NCBI RefSeq assembly: GCF_042186555.1
Contig: NC_133324.1
Span: 73,522,189 to 73,586,188, forward strand
Direction: 5' to 3'
Length of the DNA stretch: 64,000 nt
From: Aquarana catesbeiana
Lineage: Eukaryota; Chordata; Amphibia; Anura; Ranidae
Shown here: in pieces, positions 44,374 through 54,811 of the stretch
How the letters are laid out: the number at the start of each line of letters is the position of its first letter
Numbering within the stretch: position 1 is the stretch's first letter
Notes under the pieces: generated by a model
Database searches by the model: none
The model's input: the letters and a program-made list of their open reading frames with translations, nothing else
What the model was told of the DNA's origin: nothing
Made by a program: the position numbers and the translations under genes

Positions 44374-45253
44374 CCCTACAGTCTGGCTTCCGTCCACAAC
44401 ATTCCACTGATACTGCCCTACTAAAACTCACCAATGACCTACTAATTGCTAAAACCAATGGCCTTTACTCCATACTCATACTCTTAGACCTCTCTGCTGC
44501 CTTCGACACAGTTGAACACCTGCTCCTCCTCAGCAAACTACACTCCCTTGGCCTCCGTGATTCTGCTTTATCCTGGTTCTCCCGCTACCTATCTCAGCGC
44601 ACTTTCACTGTCACTTACAACTCCATCTCCTCCGCTCCCCTTCCTCTTTCTGTTAGGGTACCCCAAGGCTCCGTCCTTGGACCCCTCCTATTCTCGCTCT
44701 ATACCTCTTCCCTGGGCCAGTTGATAACCTCCCATGGCTTCCAATACCACCTCTATGCTGGTGACACCCAGATCTATCTCTCCACTCCTCAACTCACCCC
44801 CTCGATCTCCTCACAGATCTCAAATTTACTGAATGACATCTCGGTATGGATGTCACAGCACTTTCTCAAACTCAATCTTTCTAAAACCGAGCTTGTTATA
44901 TTTCCTCCTTCCCAGTCCCCCCCCCCCCCGACTTTACCATTAAGATCAACAGCACAACCATTGGTCCCTCCACACATGCCAGGGTGTTGGGTGTTGTCCT
45001 TGACTCTGACCTCTCCTTCAGCCCCCATATCCAATCACTGGCTAAATCCTGCCGCCTTAACCTCCACAACATCTCCAGAATTCGACCCTTCCTGACTAAT
45101 GACACCACAAAGCAACTTATTCACTCCTTGATTATTTCCCGCCTTGACTACTGCAACTCTCTCCTTAATGGCCTACCCTTACGCAGGCTATCCCTCCTTC
45201 AGTCAGTTATGAATGCTGCTACTAGACTAATACACCTCAGTAACTTACCGTGA
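44374..45253 (+). pseudogene. L2-type reverse transcriptase, main part
   Basis: The plus frame reads FRPQHSTDTALLKLTNDLL, LILLDLSAAFDTVEH (first catalytic Asp region), RVPQGSVLGPLLFSLY, then YHLYAGDTQIYLS. The family motif is YADD, so the second catalytic Asp region is changed from A-D-D to A-G-D, which should abolish polymerase activity. NLSKTELVIFPPSQ follows. A frameshift in the C run near 44930 moves to the frame with VLDSDLSFSPHIQSLAK and RLDYCNSLLNGLP, the thumb region. Clade assignment to L2 is from motif style. Confidence 0.88.
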
Positions 45254-45586
45254 CTGCTACTCCTCTCTGCCAATCCCTTCACTGGCTTCCCCTACCCCAC
45301 CGTATAAAATTCAAAATGCTAACCCCAACATACAAGGCCATCTACAACATTGCCCCCAGCTACATCACCAACCTCATCTGCAGATATCGCCCAAATCGTT
45401 CCCTCCCAGGACCTCCTGTTCTCTAGCTCCCTTGTTACCTCCTCCCATCACTTTCAGGACTCCAGAGCCTCTCCCATCCTCTGGAACACCCTGCCCCAGT
45501 ATGTCCGATTAGCCCCTAACCCGTCCACCTTTAGGAGATCCCTGAAAACTCACTTATTCAGGAAAGCCTATCCCACACCCACCTAA
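45254..45586 (+). pseudogene. L2-type LINE C-terminal end
   Basis: After a stop at 45253 and further breaks, the frame reads HHFQDSRASPILWNTLPQYV and RRSLKTHLFRKAYPTPT before a stop at 45586. The antisense fragments at 3.8 and 47.3 kb carry the same block, so three copies of the C-terminus exist in the window. Confidence 0.82.
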
Positions 45587-45803
45587 CAACTGTCCCTGAG
45601 CCACCCCATCAAATCATTCCCCACATCTATTACCTTTTGTACCACCACCCCCTCCCTTTAGAATGTAAGCTCTACGAGCAGGGCCCTCCTGTCCCTTCTG
45701 TATTAAACTGTACTGTAATTGTGCTGTCCCCCCTCTACACTGTAAAGCGCTGCGTAAACTGTTGGCGCTATATAAACTGTGTATAATAATATAATAATAA
45801 TAA
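45587..45803 (+). mobile_element. L2-type LINE 3' UTR and tail
   Basis: Contains GAATGTAAGCTCTACGAGCA, GGGCCCTCCTGTCCC and TGTAAAGCGCTGCGTAAACT, ending in an ATAATAATAATAA microsatellite tail typical of this LINE group. Confidence 0.8.
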
Positions 45804-46840
45804 AAAATATTTTTTTGAGCTTCTTCAAGCTTCTTTGAGCATAACCCTCCTAGATATATAGATAGATATATTGATTGATACACATACACAGCTAAAGTAA
45901 AATTAAAAATAAGTAAAAAAAAGTAAACTTACTTCTATCATCCCTCTGCTTGCTGTCCATCTGAGCCCACTGAGGTGTCACCACTGCAGCCAGGAGATTC
46001 CAGGAACGCCTTATTTCCAATGTAGTGCATGCCCAGCATCCCACAGCTGTGGATAATTCCTGCACGGCGGTGATTAGCTGAATTTGGCTAATGTCCTTCC
46101 TTAGCCATTTGCCAAAGGCAAAAAAAGGGCAGCAACACACTGCAGCTAGGCCAGCTCTCAGGAGCACATGCAGTCTGATGAACAACAGGGCCATCAGGAA
46201 CTTCCTATACTGCACAGGGTTTCCTATAAATAGATAGTATTTTCTTAACCACTGTATAAACAAAACAAAACAAAACAAAAAGCTGGAACAAGCGTTTCGC
46301 TCAATTTCAAGCTTTTTTGAGCTTTTTTGAGCTCTTTGGGGCACTAGCCCTTCTCAAAAACAGGAGTTTGGTGGGTTTTTTTTCTGCCTGTAGGAGCATA
46401 TGCCTGAAAACGCCAAAGTGTGCATGGACACATTGGCTAACTTGGAGGGGCGTTTCTAGGCAGAAAAATTAGAGCTCATAAGAGCTCAAAAGCATGAGCC
46501 CAATGAGTAAAGTAATTTTGCTGCCAGCAAATGTTTCAATTTATTTGGGTGGGGGGTATTGTTTCTATTAAGGGGCACCTGTAGATAAAAACAAACTGCG
46601 TAGCTTTGACCAAAGTTGAATAATGCCCTTGCTATAGATAAAGGCCATTTATGTACCTCCTGAAGCTTGACTAAGAAACTACCAGAGATGGCATTTCCCC
46701 ATCCTGCCTTGTTGCTAGGATGTTGCTAAGATTCTCCCAGCTGTTATTTCTCTCCTTCATCATCACAGGTACAAGCTCTCTCTCTCTCTGATTCCCTGAT
46801 CATGTTCACATGCTTTTTCTAGGGTTTGGCTCCCCCCTCC
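45804..46840. other. No gene; A/T- and AAGCTT-rich repeats
   Basis: Several GAGCTTTTTTGAGC / AGAGCTCATAAGAGCTC motifs at 46290-46500 suggest a decayed MITE with similarity in style to copy B. Nothing else was recognised. Confidence 0.35.
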
Positions 46841-46845
46841 CCCAT

Positions 46846-46856
46846 GATATAAAAGG
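46846..46856 (+). promoter_or_regulatory. Possible TATA-box promoter
   Basis: GATATAAAAGG follows a CCCCCCTCCCCC tract by a few bases. About 135 bp downstream is ATGGACTACACCC, and TATGCAGGTACGC could be a splice donor at 47026. It could equally be an LTR promoter. No gene product is recognised. Confidence 0.25.
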
Positions 46857-47069
46857 GAAGAGGTTTGGGTCTCCGCAGGGCTAAAGAGCTGGCACGAGAA
46901 CAGGAACTTTGCAGAAGCTTGCTGAGACCCGTGGTCCACTGTTCAAGCACCAACTCATCGAGTTGGACACCTCTACTCCAGTTCTTCCAATTATGGACTA
47001 CACCCAAAAAGACTTTACCTATGCAGGTACGCTGGAGCAGATAGAGATAGATAGAGGAAGGACATTTAT

Positions 47070-47425
47070 TCGTGTTATTATTATTATTATTTATAGTGCC
47101 CACAGTTTACGCAGCGCTTTACAATGTAAAAGGCAGACAATACAGTTATAATACAATAAAATACAAGAGGGTTAAGAGGGCCCTGCTCAGAAGAGCTTAC
47201 AATCTAATAGGGTGGGGCAAGTGGTACAGAAGGTTGTAACTGTGGGGAATGAGCTGATGGAAGTGATAAAATATTAGTTGGAGGCGTGATAGGCTTCCCT
47301 GAGAAGATGAGTTTGTAGGGATCGCCTAAAGGCAGCCAAAGTAGGAGATAGCTGGACGGATTGAGGTAGAGAGTTCCAGAGGATGGGAGAGGCTGTGGAG
47401 AAGTCATGAAGACAAGCATGTTATT
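47070..47425 (-). pseudogene. L2-type LINE 3' end, antisense
   Basis: On the plus strand it begins with (TTA)n and CACAGTTTACGCAGCGC, the reversed LINE 3' terminus. Minus-strand translation of about 47300-47400 gives ASPILWNSLPQSVQLSPTLA and RRSLQTHLL, matching the C-terminal block at 45.5 kb. 5'-truncated, inactive. Confidence 0.75.
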
Positions 47426-47484
47426 CTGCTGAATTCTCAGTAAATGTTGATCAACTGCCATGAGCTTGGTCTGAAGTCATGTAG

Positions 47485-48241
47485 CCTCCCTGGCGGTTTT
47501 CCCGAGTGTGGCTCGGGGTTAAATTTCAGCACCATTAGCGGTAACCCCGAGCCACATTCGGGATTACATCTCAGGATCCTGGTGCGGTATACTTACCTTG
47601 TCCCCAGGATCCTGCGATGTCCCCCCGCTGTGTCCATGGGCTCTGTCCTCTTCCTGAAGCCTCTCTGTGCCGGGCTCCATTCCCTGCGAGCATCGCGACG
47701 CACAGGGGTGGAGCCGGGTGGCAAATTCAAAAAAGTGAAAATTCATAACACATACAGTACACTGTAATCTTACAGATTACATTACTGTATGAAATCATTT
47801 CATATCCCTTTTGTCCCCAGTGCTTTGTCCAATGCCCTGCATGCAGTTTTATATGATATATACTGTTCTTTCTGCCTGGAAACTGGAGATTGTCCATAGC
47901 AACCAAAAAGTGTTCCTTTACGTCAAAAGTGGTTTTAGACCAGCTAGAAAACAGCGATAGTAAATTAGAACACTCGCAGAATTGAGTAATAGTGAATCGT
48001 GGGGAAATTTATTTTTATTATTATTATATTATTATTTTTTATAATTATTTATATTTATCTATTATATTATAATTTATGATTTTGTATTTCAAACTTCATC
48101 ATACCCGGGATATCTACTAGTCTCTTGGTGGACAGATTTAATGTGTTATTGCTAAGAATTACAGGCCTACAATATAAAACGCCAAAATAATTGTACCGCT
48201 TTGAGACGCAAAAATCTGAAATAATCATAACACCAGGGAGG
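47485..48241. mobile_element. TIR element (CCTCCCTGGCGG ends)
   Basis: Starts CCTCCCTGGCGG and ends CCAGGGAGG, followed by TTAA at 48242-48245. The left flank has GTAG, so only one TTAA is preserved. A hairpin CCCGAGTGTGGCTCGGGG lies near the start. No transposase. Confidence 0.55.
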
Positions 48242-48469
48242 TTAAGGGGTGCATGTTGGGTCTTGGCGTATAACTAAAGAAGCTGGGTCTGTTAAAAGCA
48301 CTATGTGGTATGTGTAACTCCGCTACAGAAAGGTTAAATCGCAAGGAAAAAAAAGAGGAGGTAGTTGCCATGGGTCACTGCAAGGAAGAACAGCTACAGT
48401 AACCAGTCATTTGGCGTCGTACCTGGGCAGGTGACAGGTCCTCTGGTAGCGAGAGGGTTGGCGCTCTGC

Positions 48470-48670
48470 CTCCCCCCGCATGGCAGAGCAGTGTGAGTCA
48501 CTCCCCCGTGCGGGAATCATGGCTGTGGCACGGAGTTCTGAAGGGATGGCATGAGTATACCGTCCCTTCAGAGCGCATGCGCCAGTGACATCAGCGGCTC
48601 AGAAACCTTGAATATCTCCTAAACATGCACCATGCATAAGCTTACCTGCAGGTGCAAGTGTACCAGCAGT
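48470..48670. repeat. Interspersed repeat related to 41285-41600
   Basis: Contains GCGCATGCGCCAGTGACATC, ATCTCCTAAAC and AAGCTTACCTGCAGGTGC. Confidence 0.4.
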
Positions 48671-48991
48671 GTTTACTACCGCTTTACGAGTATCATTTTA
48701 ATATAGTTGTACACTGCCTAGTGGTGAGGGTTTTCACTATAACGCAGTTGTTTACAGTTTTGTGGATAATTGTTTTCACTTTTTTTACAAAAACATACAA
48801 TGATAATGTAGCGAGACCGCTGCAGGAGCCCCTGAGTTATAATGGGCCCTCCTAGCCTGTCCAGAAGTAATAGTTCCATACTTCCCCTAAGCACTCACTG
48901 ACCTATCAGCAATAAGTGATAAATGGACCTCCACTCTGTCAATCTTTACTCAATAACATTGTTATTGGGATAACTCAGGGGGAGTGAGTTA

Positions 48992-49436
48992 TGCAGCGTA
49001 CACACGGTCGGACTTTTTGACCGGACTGGTCTGACGGACGCCGACGGACCAAATCCGGCGGACAATCCGATCGTGTGTGGGCTTCACCGGACCTTCAGCG
49101 GACTTTTCCAGTTGCAAATCTGATGGACTTTAAATTTGGAACATGCTTTAAATCTTTACGTCGTAACTCCACCAGACCCAGAAATCCGCTCGTCTGTATG
49201 CTAGTCCAACGGAAAAAAACGACGCTAGGGCAGCTATTGGCTACTGGCTATCAACTTCCTTATTTTAGTCCGGTGTACGTCATCACGTACGAATCCATCA
49301 GACTTTGGTGTGATCGTGTGTAGGCAAGTCCATTCATTAAAAAGTCTGTCGGAAGTTCGTCAAAAGTCCGTCAAAAGTCCACCAGAAAGTCCGTCGGACC
49401 AGTCCGGTCGAAAAGTCTGCTCGTGTGTACACGGCA
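48992..49436. mobile_element. Harbinger-like MITE, copy 4
   Basis: Starts TGCAGCGTACACACGGTCGG and ends CTCGTGTGTACACGGCA, flanked by TTA (48989-48991, 49437-49439). The interior GGACTTTTTGACCGGACTGG motifs are closer to copy 2 than to copies 1 and 3, so two subfamilies are present. Confidence 0.78.
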
Positions 49437-49732
49437 TTAGGGTGTAAGGGATACCTGATAAAGTCAAAAAGGTTCCTTCCATGTACAAACACAAATGGAG
49501 GAAAAAAAACCTTCAGCCCCTCTCACAGACTGGTATGGTGTGCCTTAAAGCCAAAACTGGCAATATTTGATTGTGAGCCTTTAAGCCCAGACTGAAAAGT
49601 ACTGAATTGCAAATCAGCATTTTAGATTTAATTATTGTAAAAAAAAGGCAACAGGCACCTCAATGGGTATAACTGCTGCAACGTCTCTGTCAATAGTGGG
49701 GAGGGTGCACCTCACATGTCAACCTTATAGTC

Positions 49733-49940
49733 TCCAAATTGTGGCCCTTTGCTTGCCTTTATCTGGCCCTTGGGGCACTGTTCTTATCACTGACACCAAT
49801 GATGGCTCACTTTTCCTCCCACTGACACCAATGATGGGGCACTATTTCTCCCAATAACACCAATGATGGGGCACTATTTCTCCCATTGACACCAATGATG
49901 GGACACATTTCCTCCCATTGACACCAATGATGAGACACTA
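49733..49940. repeat. 31-bp minisatellite in a hAT-like remnant
   Basis: GTCTCCAAATTGTGGCCC resembles a hAT-type end. It is followed by units of TGACACCAATGATGGGGCAC plus TATTTCTCCCA. Confidence 0.6.
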
Positions 49941-51115
49941 TAGAATAGTGATGATACCCTCTGATTTTTGGGAATGACATTTTGATTTCTGATGTTGGTA
50001 CACATATCACATTTTTGGGGCTCAAATTATGATTATTTGGAAATAATAAAAAACACACAATTGTGTGACTAATTTTAAATTTGCATCAGCAATGGTATTG
50101 TTTGTGGTTTGTAAAGACACCTGTGTGAGTTTGGGTAAAGATCTTTGTGAGATGGACAGCAGCAAGTGAGAGATACAGAGAAAAATATATTTTACCAAAA
50201 CATGAAAACATTCCACATTCTAGCATTCTTAAAAATAAAATAGATGAAGAAGAAGCAACATTTTTGCAAGGACAATTTCTTTGAGAGAAATATACATTTC
50301 ATCTCAACATGAAAAGTATTTATTTGAGGAAGTTACAATTGTACCATTAGAATCAATAGGTAGAAAAGGCATGGGAGTTAAAATGAGAGTAGTTTGCATG
50401 CCTGAGCATGCTCAGTTGTGCTGGTACCTAGTTGTAAAGAGAGGGGGAATTCATCTCTTCTCAGACTTGTAAAGATATTTTGTCTGTTTTGCTTATGATA
50501 ATCCTGCCATTTCACTTTTTAGGGGTTTGGGGCGAGGACTTCTGATCACCGTAAAGGTTTTTCATGGTTGTTATTAGCTTGATTTGTAGCTCTGCTTTTC
50601 TAATGTGATTTGTTTAATGTGTCTAAATTTTAGTGTCCTACCCTTGTAGATTGTAAGCTCTTTTGAGCAGGGCCCTTCTAATTATATTGTCAAATGCTGG
50701 AGCATCATTTCCATGCCTTTTAATTTTATTTTTTGTCCCAAGTACATTAATGTATCAAATGTTTATCCTAATGTGGAAATAAAAAGTTGATTGTTTTTTG
50801 CTTTATGTTTGACTATTGCAGACTCAAAATACTTTTTTTTTTTAAGTGCAAACTATTCATACCCCTTCAAATCTGTATTAAATCTAGTTGCATACAAAAG
50901 TATTTGGTTGTGCACACATGCAAGTCCTCGATAAGAAAGTGTAATGGGGGGGAGGAGGGGAAAGAAACCCCCCCTAATAAAAAAATAAATCCCTGCTCCA
51001 AAGCTGAAGTTCAGGGCTCTACTATTTAGTTTATGGACTCAGTAAGCCATGAAATATGTTAACTAAATGAGCAGTCTCTCCAAGCACCACATTTTTAAAA
51101 AAATACCACAAAAAT
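49941..51115. other. No gene; short L2-tail trace near 50640
   Basis: GATTGTAAGCTCTTTTGAGC and AGGGCCCTTC at 50650-50690 match the sense L2 3' UTR. The rest is AT-rich and unrecognised. Confidence 0.4.
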
Positions 51116-51129
51116 AAGCTTAAACAAAA

Positions 51130-52335
51130 TTTTGCGTTGGGCCCCCCCCAAAATCGATACCAGGCCCTTTGGGTCTGGTATCTATTTTAAGGGGAACTCA
51201 ATGCCACATTTTTCAAAAAAATTTGCATGGGGTCCCCCCAAAATCTATGCCAGGCCCGATTTTAAGGGGAACTCAACGACAAAATGTAAGAAATAATTGG
51301 TGTGGGGTCCCCCCCCCAAATCCATTCTAGATCCTTATACGAGCATGCAGCCTGGAGGTCAGAATAGGGGGGGATGAGTGAGCGCCCCCCTCCTGAACCG
51401 TACCAGGCCATATGCCCTCAACATGGGGGGGTGCTTTGGGGTCCCCCCAAAGCACCTTGTCCCCATGTTGATGGGGACAAGGGGCTCTTCCCGACAACCC
51501 TGGCCGGTCGTTGTCGGGGTCTGTGGTCAGGGGGCTTATCAGAATCTGGAAGCCCCCTTTAACAAGGGGGCCCCCAGATCCCGGCCCCCCTATGTGAATG
51601 GGTAGCGGGTACATCGTACCCCTACCCATTCACCCCAAAAAGCAGTGAAATGTAAAAAAAAGCAAAATCTGGTAGAAAATACAATAGTGAAAAAATCCAA
51701 TAGTGAAAAATAAATAAATAAATAGAAGGTAATACAGCTGCAATCAATTAGTGACACCCCACAATTAGTTAAGATAAATAAATAAAGTGATGCGCTTATA
51801 TTATCTATTGGTTAATGTGCTGCCTCTTGTGCCTATTTAACACAATGTTTCACTTTTTTAGAAGTATTAAATAGGCACAAGAGGCAGCACATTAACCAAT
51901 AGATAATATAAGTGCATCACTTTATTTATTTACCCCCTACCCTTTCACATGGGGGGCGGGATCTGGGGGCCCCCTGGGGCTTCCAGATTCCGAAAAGCCC
52001 CCCACCTGCAGACCCCCCACAAACACTGGGCAAGGGTTGTGGGTATGAGGCCCTTGTCCCCATCAACATGGGGACAAGGTGCTTTGGGGGGACCCCAAAG
52101 CACCCTCCCCTTGTTGAGGGCATGTGGCCTGGTATGGTTCAGGAGGGGGGCGGCGCTAGCTCACCTCCCCAATCCTGTCCTCTAGGCTGCATGCTCAGAT
52201 AAGGGTCTGGTATGGATTTTGGGGAGACCCCACGCCAATTTTTTTTTACATTTTGGCGTGGAGTGCCCCTTAATATCCATACCAGATCCAAAGGGCCTGG
52301 TAAGGACTGGGGGGGGGGGACCCACGTTGGTTTTT
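51130..52335. repeat. 1.2-kb snap-back repeat, 26-bp loop
   Basis: The left half (to 51840) and right half (from 51867) are imperfect inverted copies. CCAGGCCCTTTGGG near 51160 mirrors CCAAAGGGCCTGG near 52290, and CTATTGGTTAATGTGCTGCC flanks the loop with its inverse. GGGGACAAGGTGCTTTGGGG also occurs in both halves. A single, non-palindromic copy lies at 59140-59590. Confidence 0.75.
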
Positions 52336-52393
52336 TTTTAGATTTTTATCTATATTACTGGGAGCCTGCAATACATTACAGCCGCGAGCAAGT

Positions 52394-53341
52394 TTAACCA
52401 CCTCAATACAGTGCATTTTCACCCCCTTCCTGCCCAAGCCATTTTTCAACTTTCAGCGCTGTCGCACTTTGAATGACAATTGCGCGGTCATACAACACTG
52501 TACCTAGATGAAATTGTTATCATTTTTTCCCCACAAGTAGAGCTTTCTTTTGGTTGTATTTTATCACCTCTGCGGTTTTTATTTTTTGCGCTATAAAAAA
52601 AAGAAGAGCGACAAGTTTGAAAAAAAACACAATATTTTTTACTTTTTGCGATAATAAATATCCAATTTTTATTTCTTTAAAACAAATTTTTTCCGCAGTT
52701 TTCCTCATGTATTCTTCTACATATTTTTGGTAAAAAAAATCGCAATAAGCGTATATTGATTGGTTTGCGCAAAAGTTATAGCGTCTACAAAATAGGGGAT
52801 AGATTTATAACATTTTAATTTATTTTTTACTAGTAATGGCGGCGATCTGCGATTTTTATCGTGACTGCGATATTACGGCGGACACATCGGACACTTTTGA
52901 CACATTTTCACATTTATACAGCGATCCGTGCTATAAAAATGCCCTGATTACTGTATAAATGTGACTGGCAGGGAAGGGGTTAACACTAGGTGGTGATCGA
53001 GGGGTTAACTGTGTTGCTAGGGAGTGTTTTCTAACTGTAGGGGGAGGGGACTCACTAGGGGAGGAGACCGATCGGTGTTCCTCTGTACTGGGAACATACC
53101 ATCGGTCTCCTCTCCTCTGACAGGACCGTGGATCTGTGTGTGGTCTTGCTGTGTTACCGGCAATCGCAGGTGCCCGGCGGACATCGCGGCCGCCGGGCAC
53201 GCGCACCGGGTGCCCAGTGACATGGCGCGCGCACGCGCCCCCTGGTGGGCCGGGAAAGCGAGGCCATCATATGACGCCCGCCCGCAACGAGAGCTGCGCC
53301 GCCTGGCGTCAATTGACAGCCGGCGGTCAGCAAGCAGTTAA
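52394..53341. mobile_element. TTAA-flanked element 3
   Basis: TTAA-CCACCTCAATACAG at the left and GTCAGCAAGCAG-TTAA at the right. Shares AGAGCTTTCTTTTGGT, ACCTCTGCGGTTTTTATTTT and AAAAGTTATAGCGTCTAC with elements 1 (inverse), 4 and 5. No transposase. The open frames near 53024-53360 fall in its GC-rich right part. Confidence 0.7.
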
Positions 53342-53489
53342 ATTACATTTTTTCCTTTAGAAATGTAATTTTGCTGCAGGACTGTAAAACAAATCAGACA
53401 GATGCGCTACTTTACAGGCAGACTAAGGGGACCACCCAGGCACAATATTTAAAGTAAGATTTCATTAATTTTGTTTCACTTACACCACT
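53342..53489. other. Host repeat between two TTAA elements
   Basis: Matches 59590-59715 in order of motifs (AGAAATGT, ACTTTACAGGCA, ACTTTA). This indicates that elements 3 and 4 inserted into a copy of that repeat. Confidence 0.5.
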
Positions 53490-54430
53490 TTAGACCTGGA
53501 AGGATTTGCCCCCTTAATGACCAGACCATTTTTTGTGATACAGCACTGCGTCGCTTTAACTGACAATTGTGCGGTCGTGCGGTGCTGTACACAAACAAAA
53601 TTGATGTCCTTTTTTTCCCACAAATAGAGCTTTCTTTTGGTAGTATTTGATCACCTCTGCGGTTTTTATTTTTTGTGCTATAAACAAAAAAAGAGCAACA
53701 ATTTTGAAAGAAAATCTATATTTCTTACTTTTTGCTATAATAAATATCCCCCCCCCCCCAAAATAAATGTAAAATTTCTTCCCCAGTTTAGGCCGATATG
53801 TATTCTACATATTTGACATTTTGGTAAAAAAAAATAAGCGTATATTGGTTTACGCAAAAGTTATATCTTTTACAAAATAGGGGGTAGATTTATGACATTT
53901 TTATTAATATTTTTTTTTTACTAGTAATGGCGGCGATCTGCGGGTTTTTTTGGGACTGCGACATTGCGGCGGACAGATCGGACACTTTTGACACTTTTTG
54001 TGACCATTGACATTTATACAGAGATCAGAGCTAAAAATAGCCACTGATTACTGTATAAATGTCACTGGCAGGGAAGGGGATAACACTGGGGGCGATCAAG
54101 GGGTTAAATGTGTGTCCTAGGGAGTGATTCTAACTGTGGGGGGATGGGACTGCCTAAAGGAGGAGACTGATCATTGTTCATAGTATGAGCAACAGATCGC
54201 TCTCCTCACCCCTGACAGAAAGGAAATCTGTCTGTTTACACTGACAGACCTCCGTTCTGTGTCTCTCAGGAGCGATCACAAGTGCCCGGCGAACATCGTA
54301 GCCGCCGGGCACAATCATTGGCTCCGTCGTCGCTCCGTCGTCGTGGCGCGCACGCGCACCCCTTGGTGGTCTTACAGTGGCCGACGTATACCTACAGCAT
54401 AACTGCAGCGGCTGGTTGTCTAGTGGTTAA
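53490..54430. mobile_element. TTAA-flanked element 4
   Basis: The left flank is TTAG (mutated TTAA) followed by ACCTGGAAGG; the right end is TGTCTAGTGG-TTAA. It is a direct-orientation sibling of element 3. The uninterrupted site is visible at about 59705 (CACTTTAAGCATCACTAAAA). Confidence 0.7.
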
Positions 54431-54693
54431 GCATTCCTAAAATCACTGCTCCTAAAAAAATGGTCATTTTAAAAACTTGTTTTTGCATTGATACATGTCC
54501 CCTGGGGCAGGACCCAGTGCCCCATAACTTGTTATGGCAATAACTTGCATATAAGCTTTTAAAATGAGCACTTTTGATTTTTCATGTTTGTGTCCCATAG
54601 ACTTTAATAGGGTTCGCATGTTCACACAAATTTTTTGCCTGTTCGCATGTTCTGGTGCGAACTGAACCGGGGGGTGTTCTGCCCATCCCTAGT

Positions 54694-54811
54694 GTGGTGT
54701 GACAAAAGACACTAGCCAGTTTTTGACAAGTCCTTTATTAAAAATGTCTTCTTCTTCTTTCCCCACTTCTTCCTCCCGGTCTTCTCCTTCCCCCGCTTCT
54801 TCCTCCGGTCA
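54694..54811. repeat. Left arm of composite inverted repeat
   Basis: GACAAAAGACACTAGCCAGT and TGACAAGTCCTTTATTAAAA, then TCTTCCTCCGGTC-type tracts. Their inverse is at 58975-59135, so the Penelope-like element lies between the arms. Confidence 0.55.

Noticed and set aside
46280..46300. AAGCGTTTCGCTC as an inverted hammerhead core
   Set aside because: The match to GAAACGC is short and no CTGANGA or stem partners are nearby.
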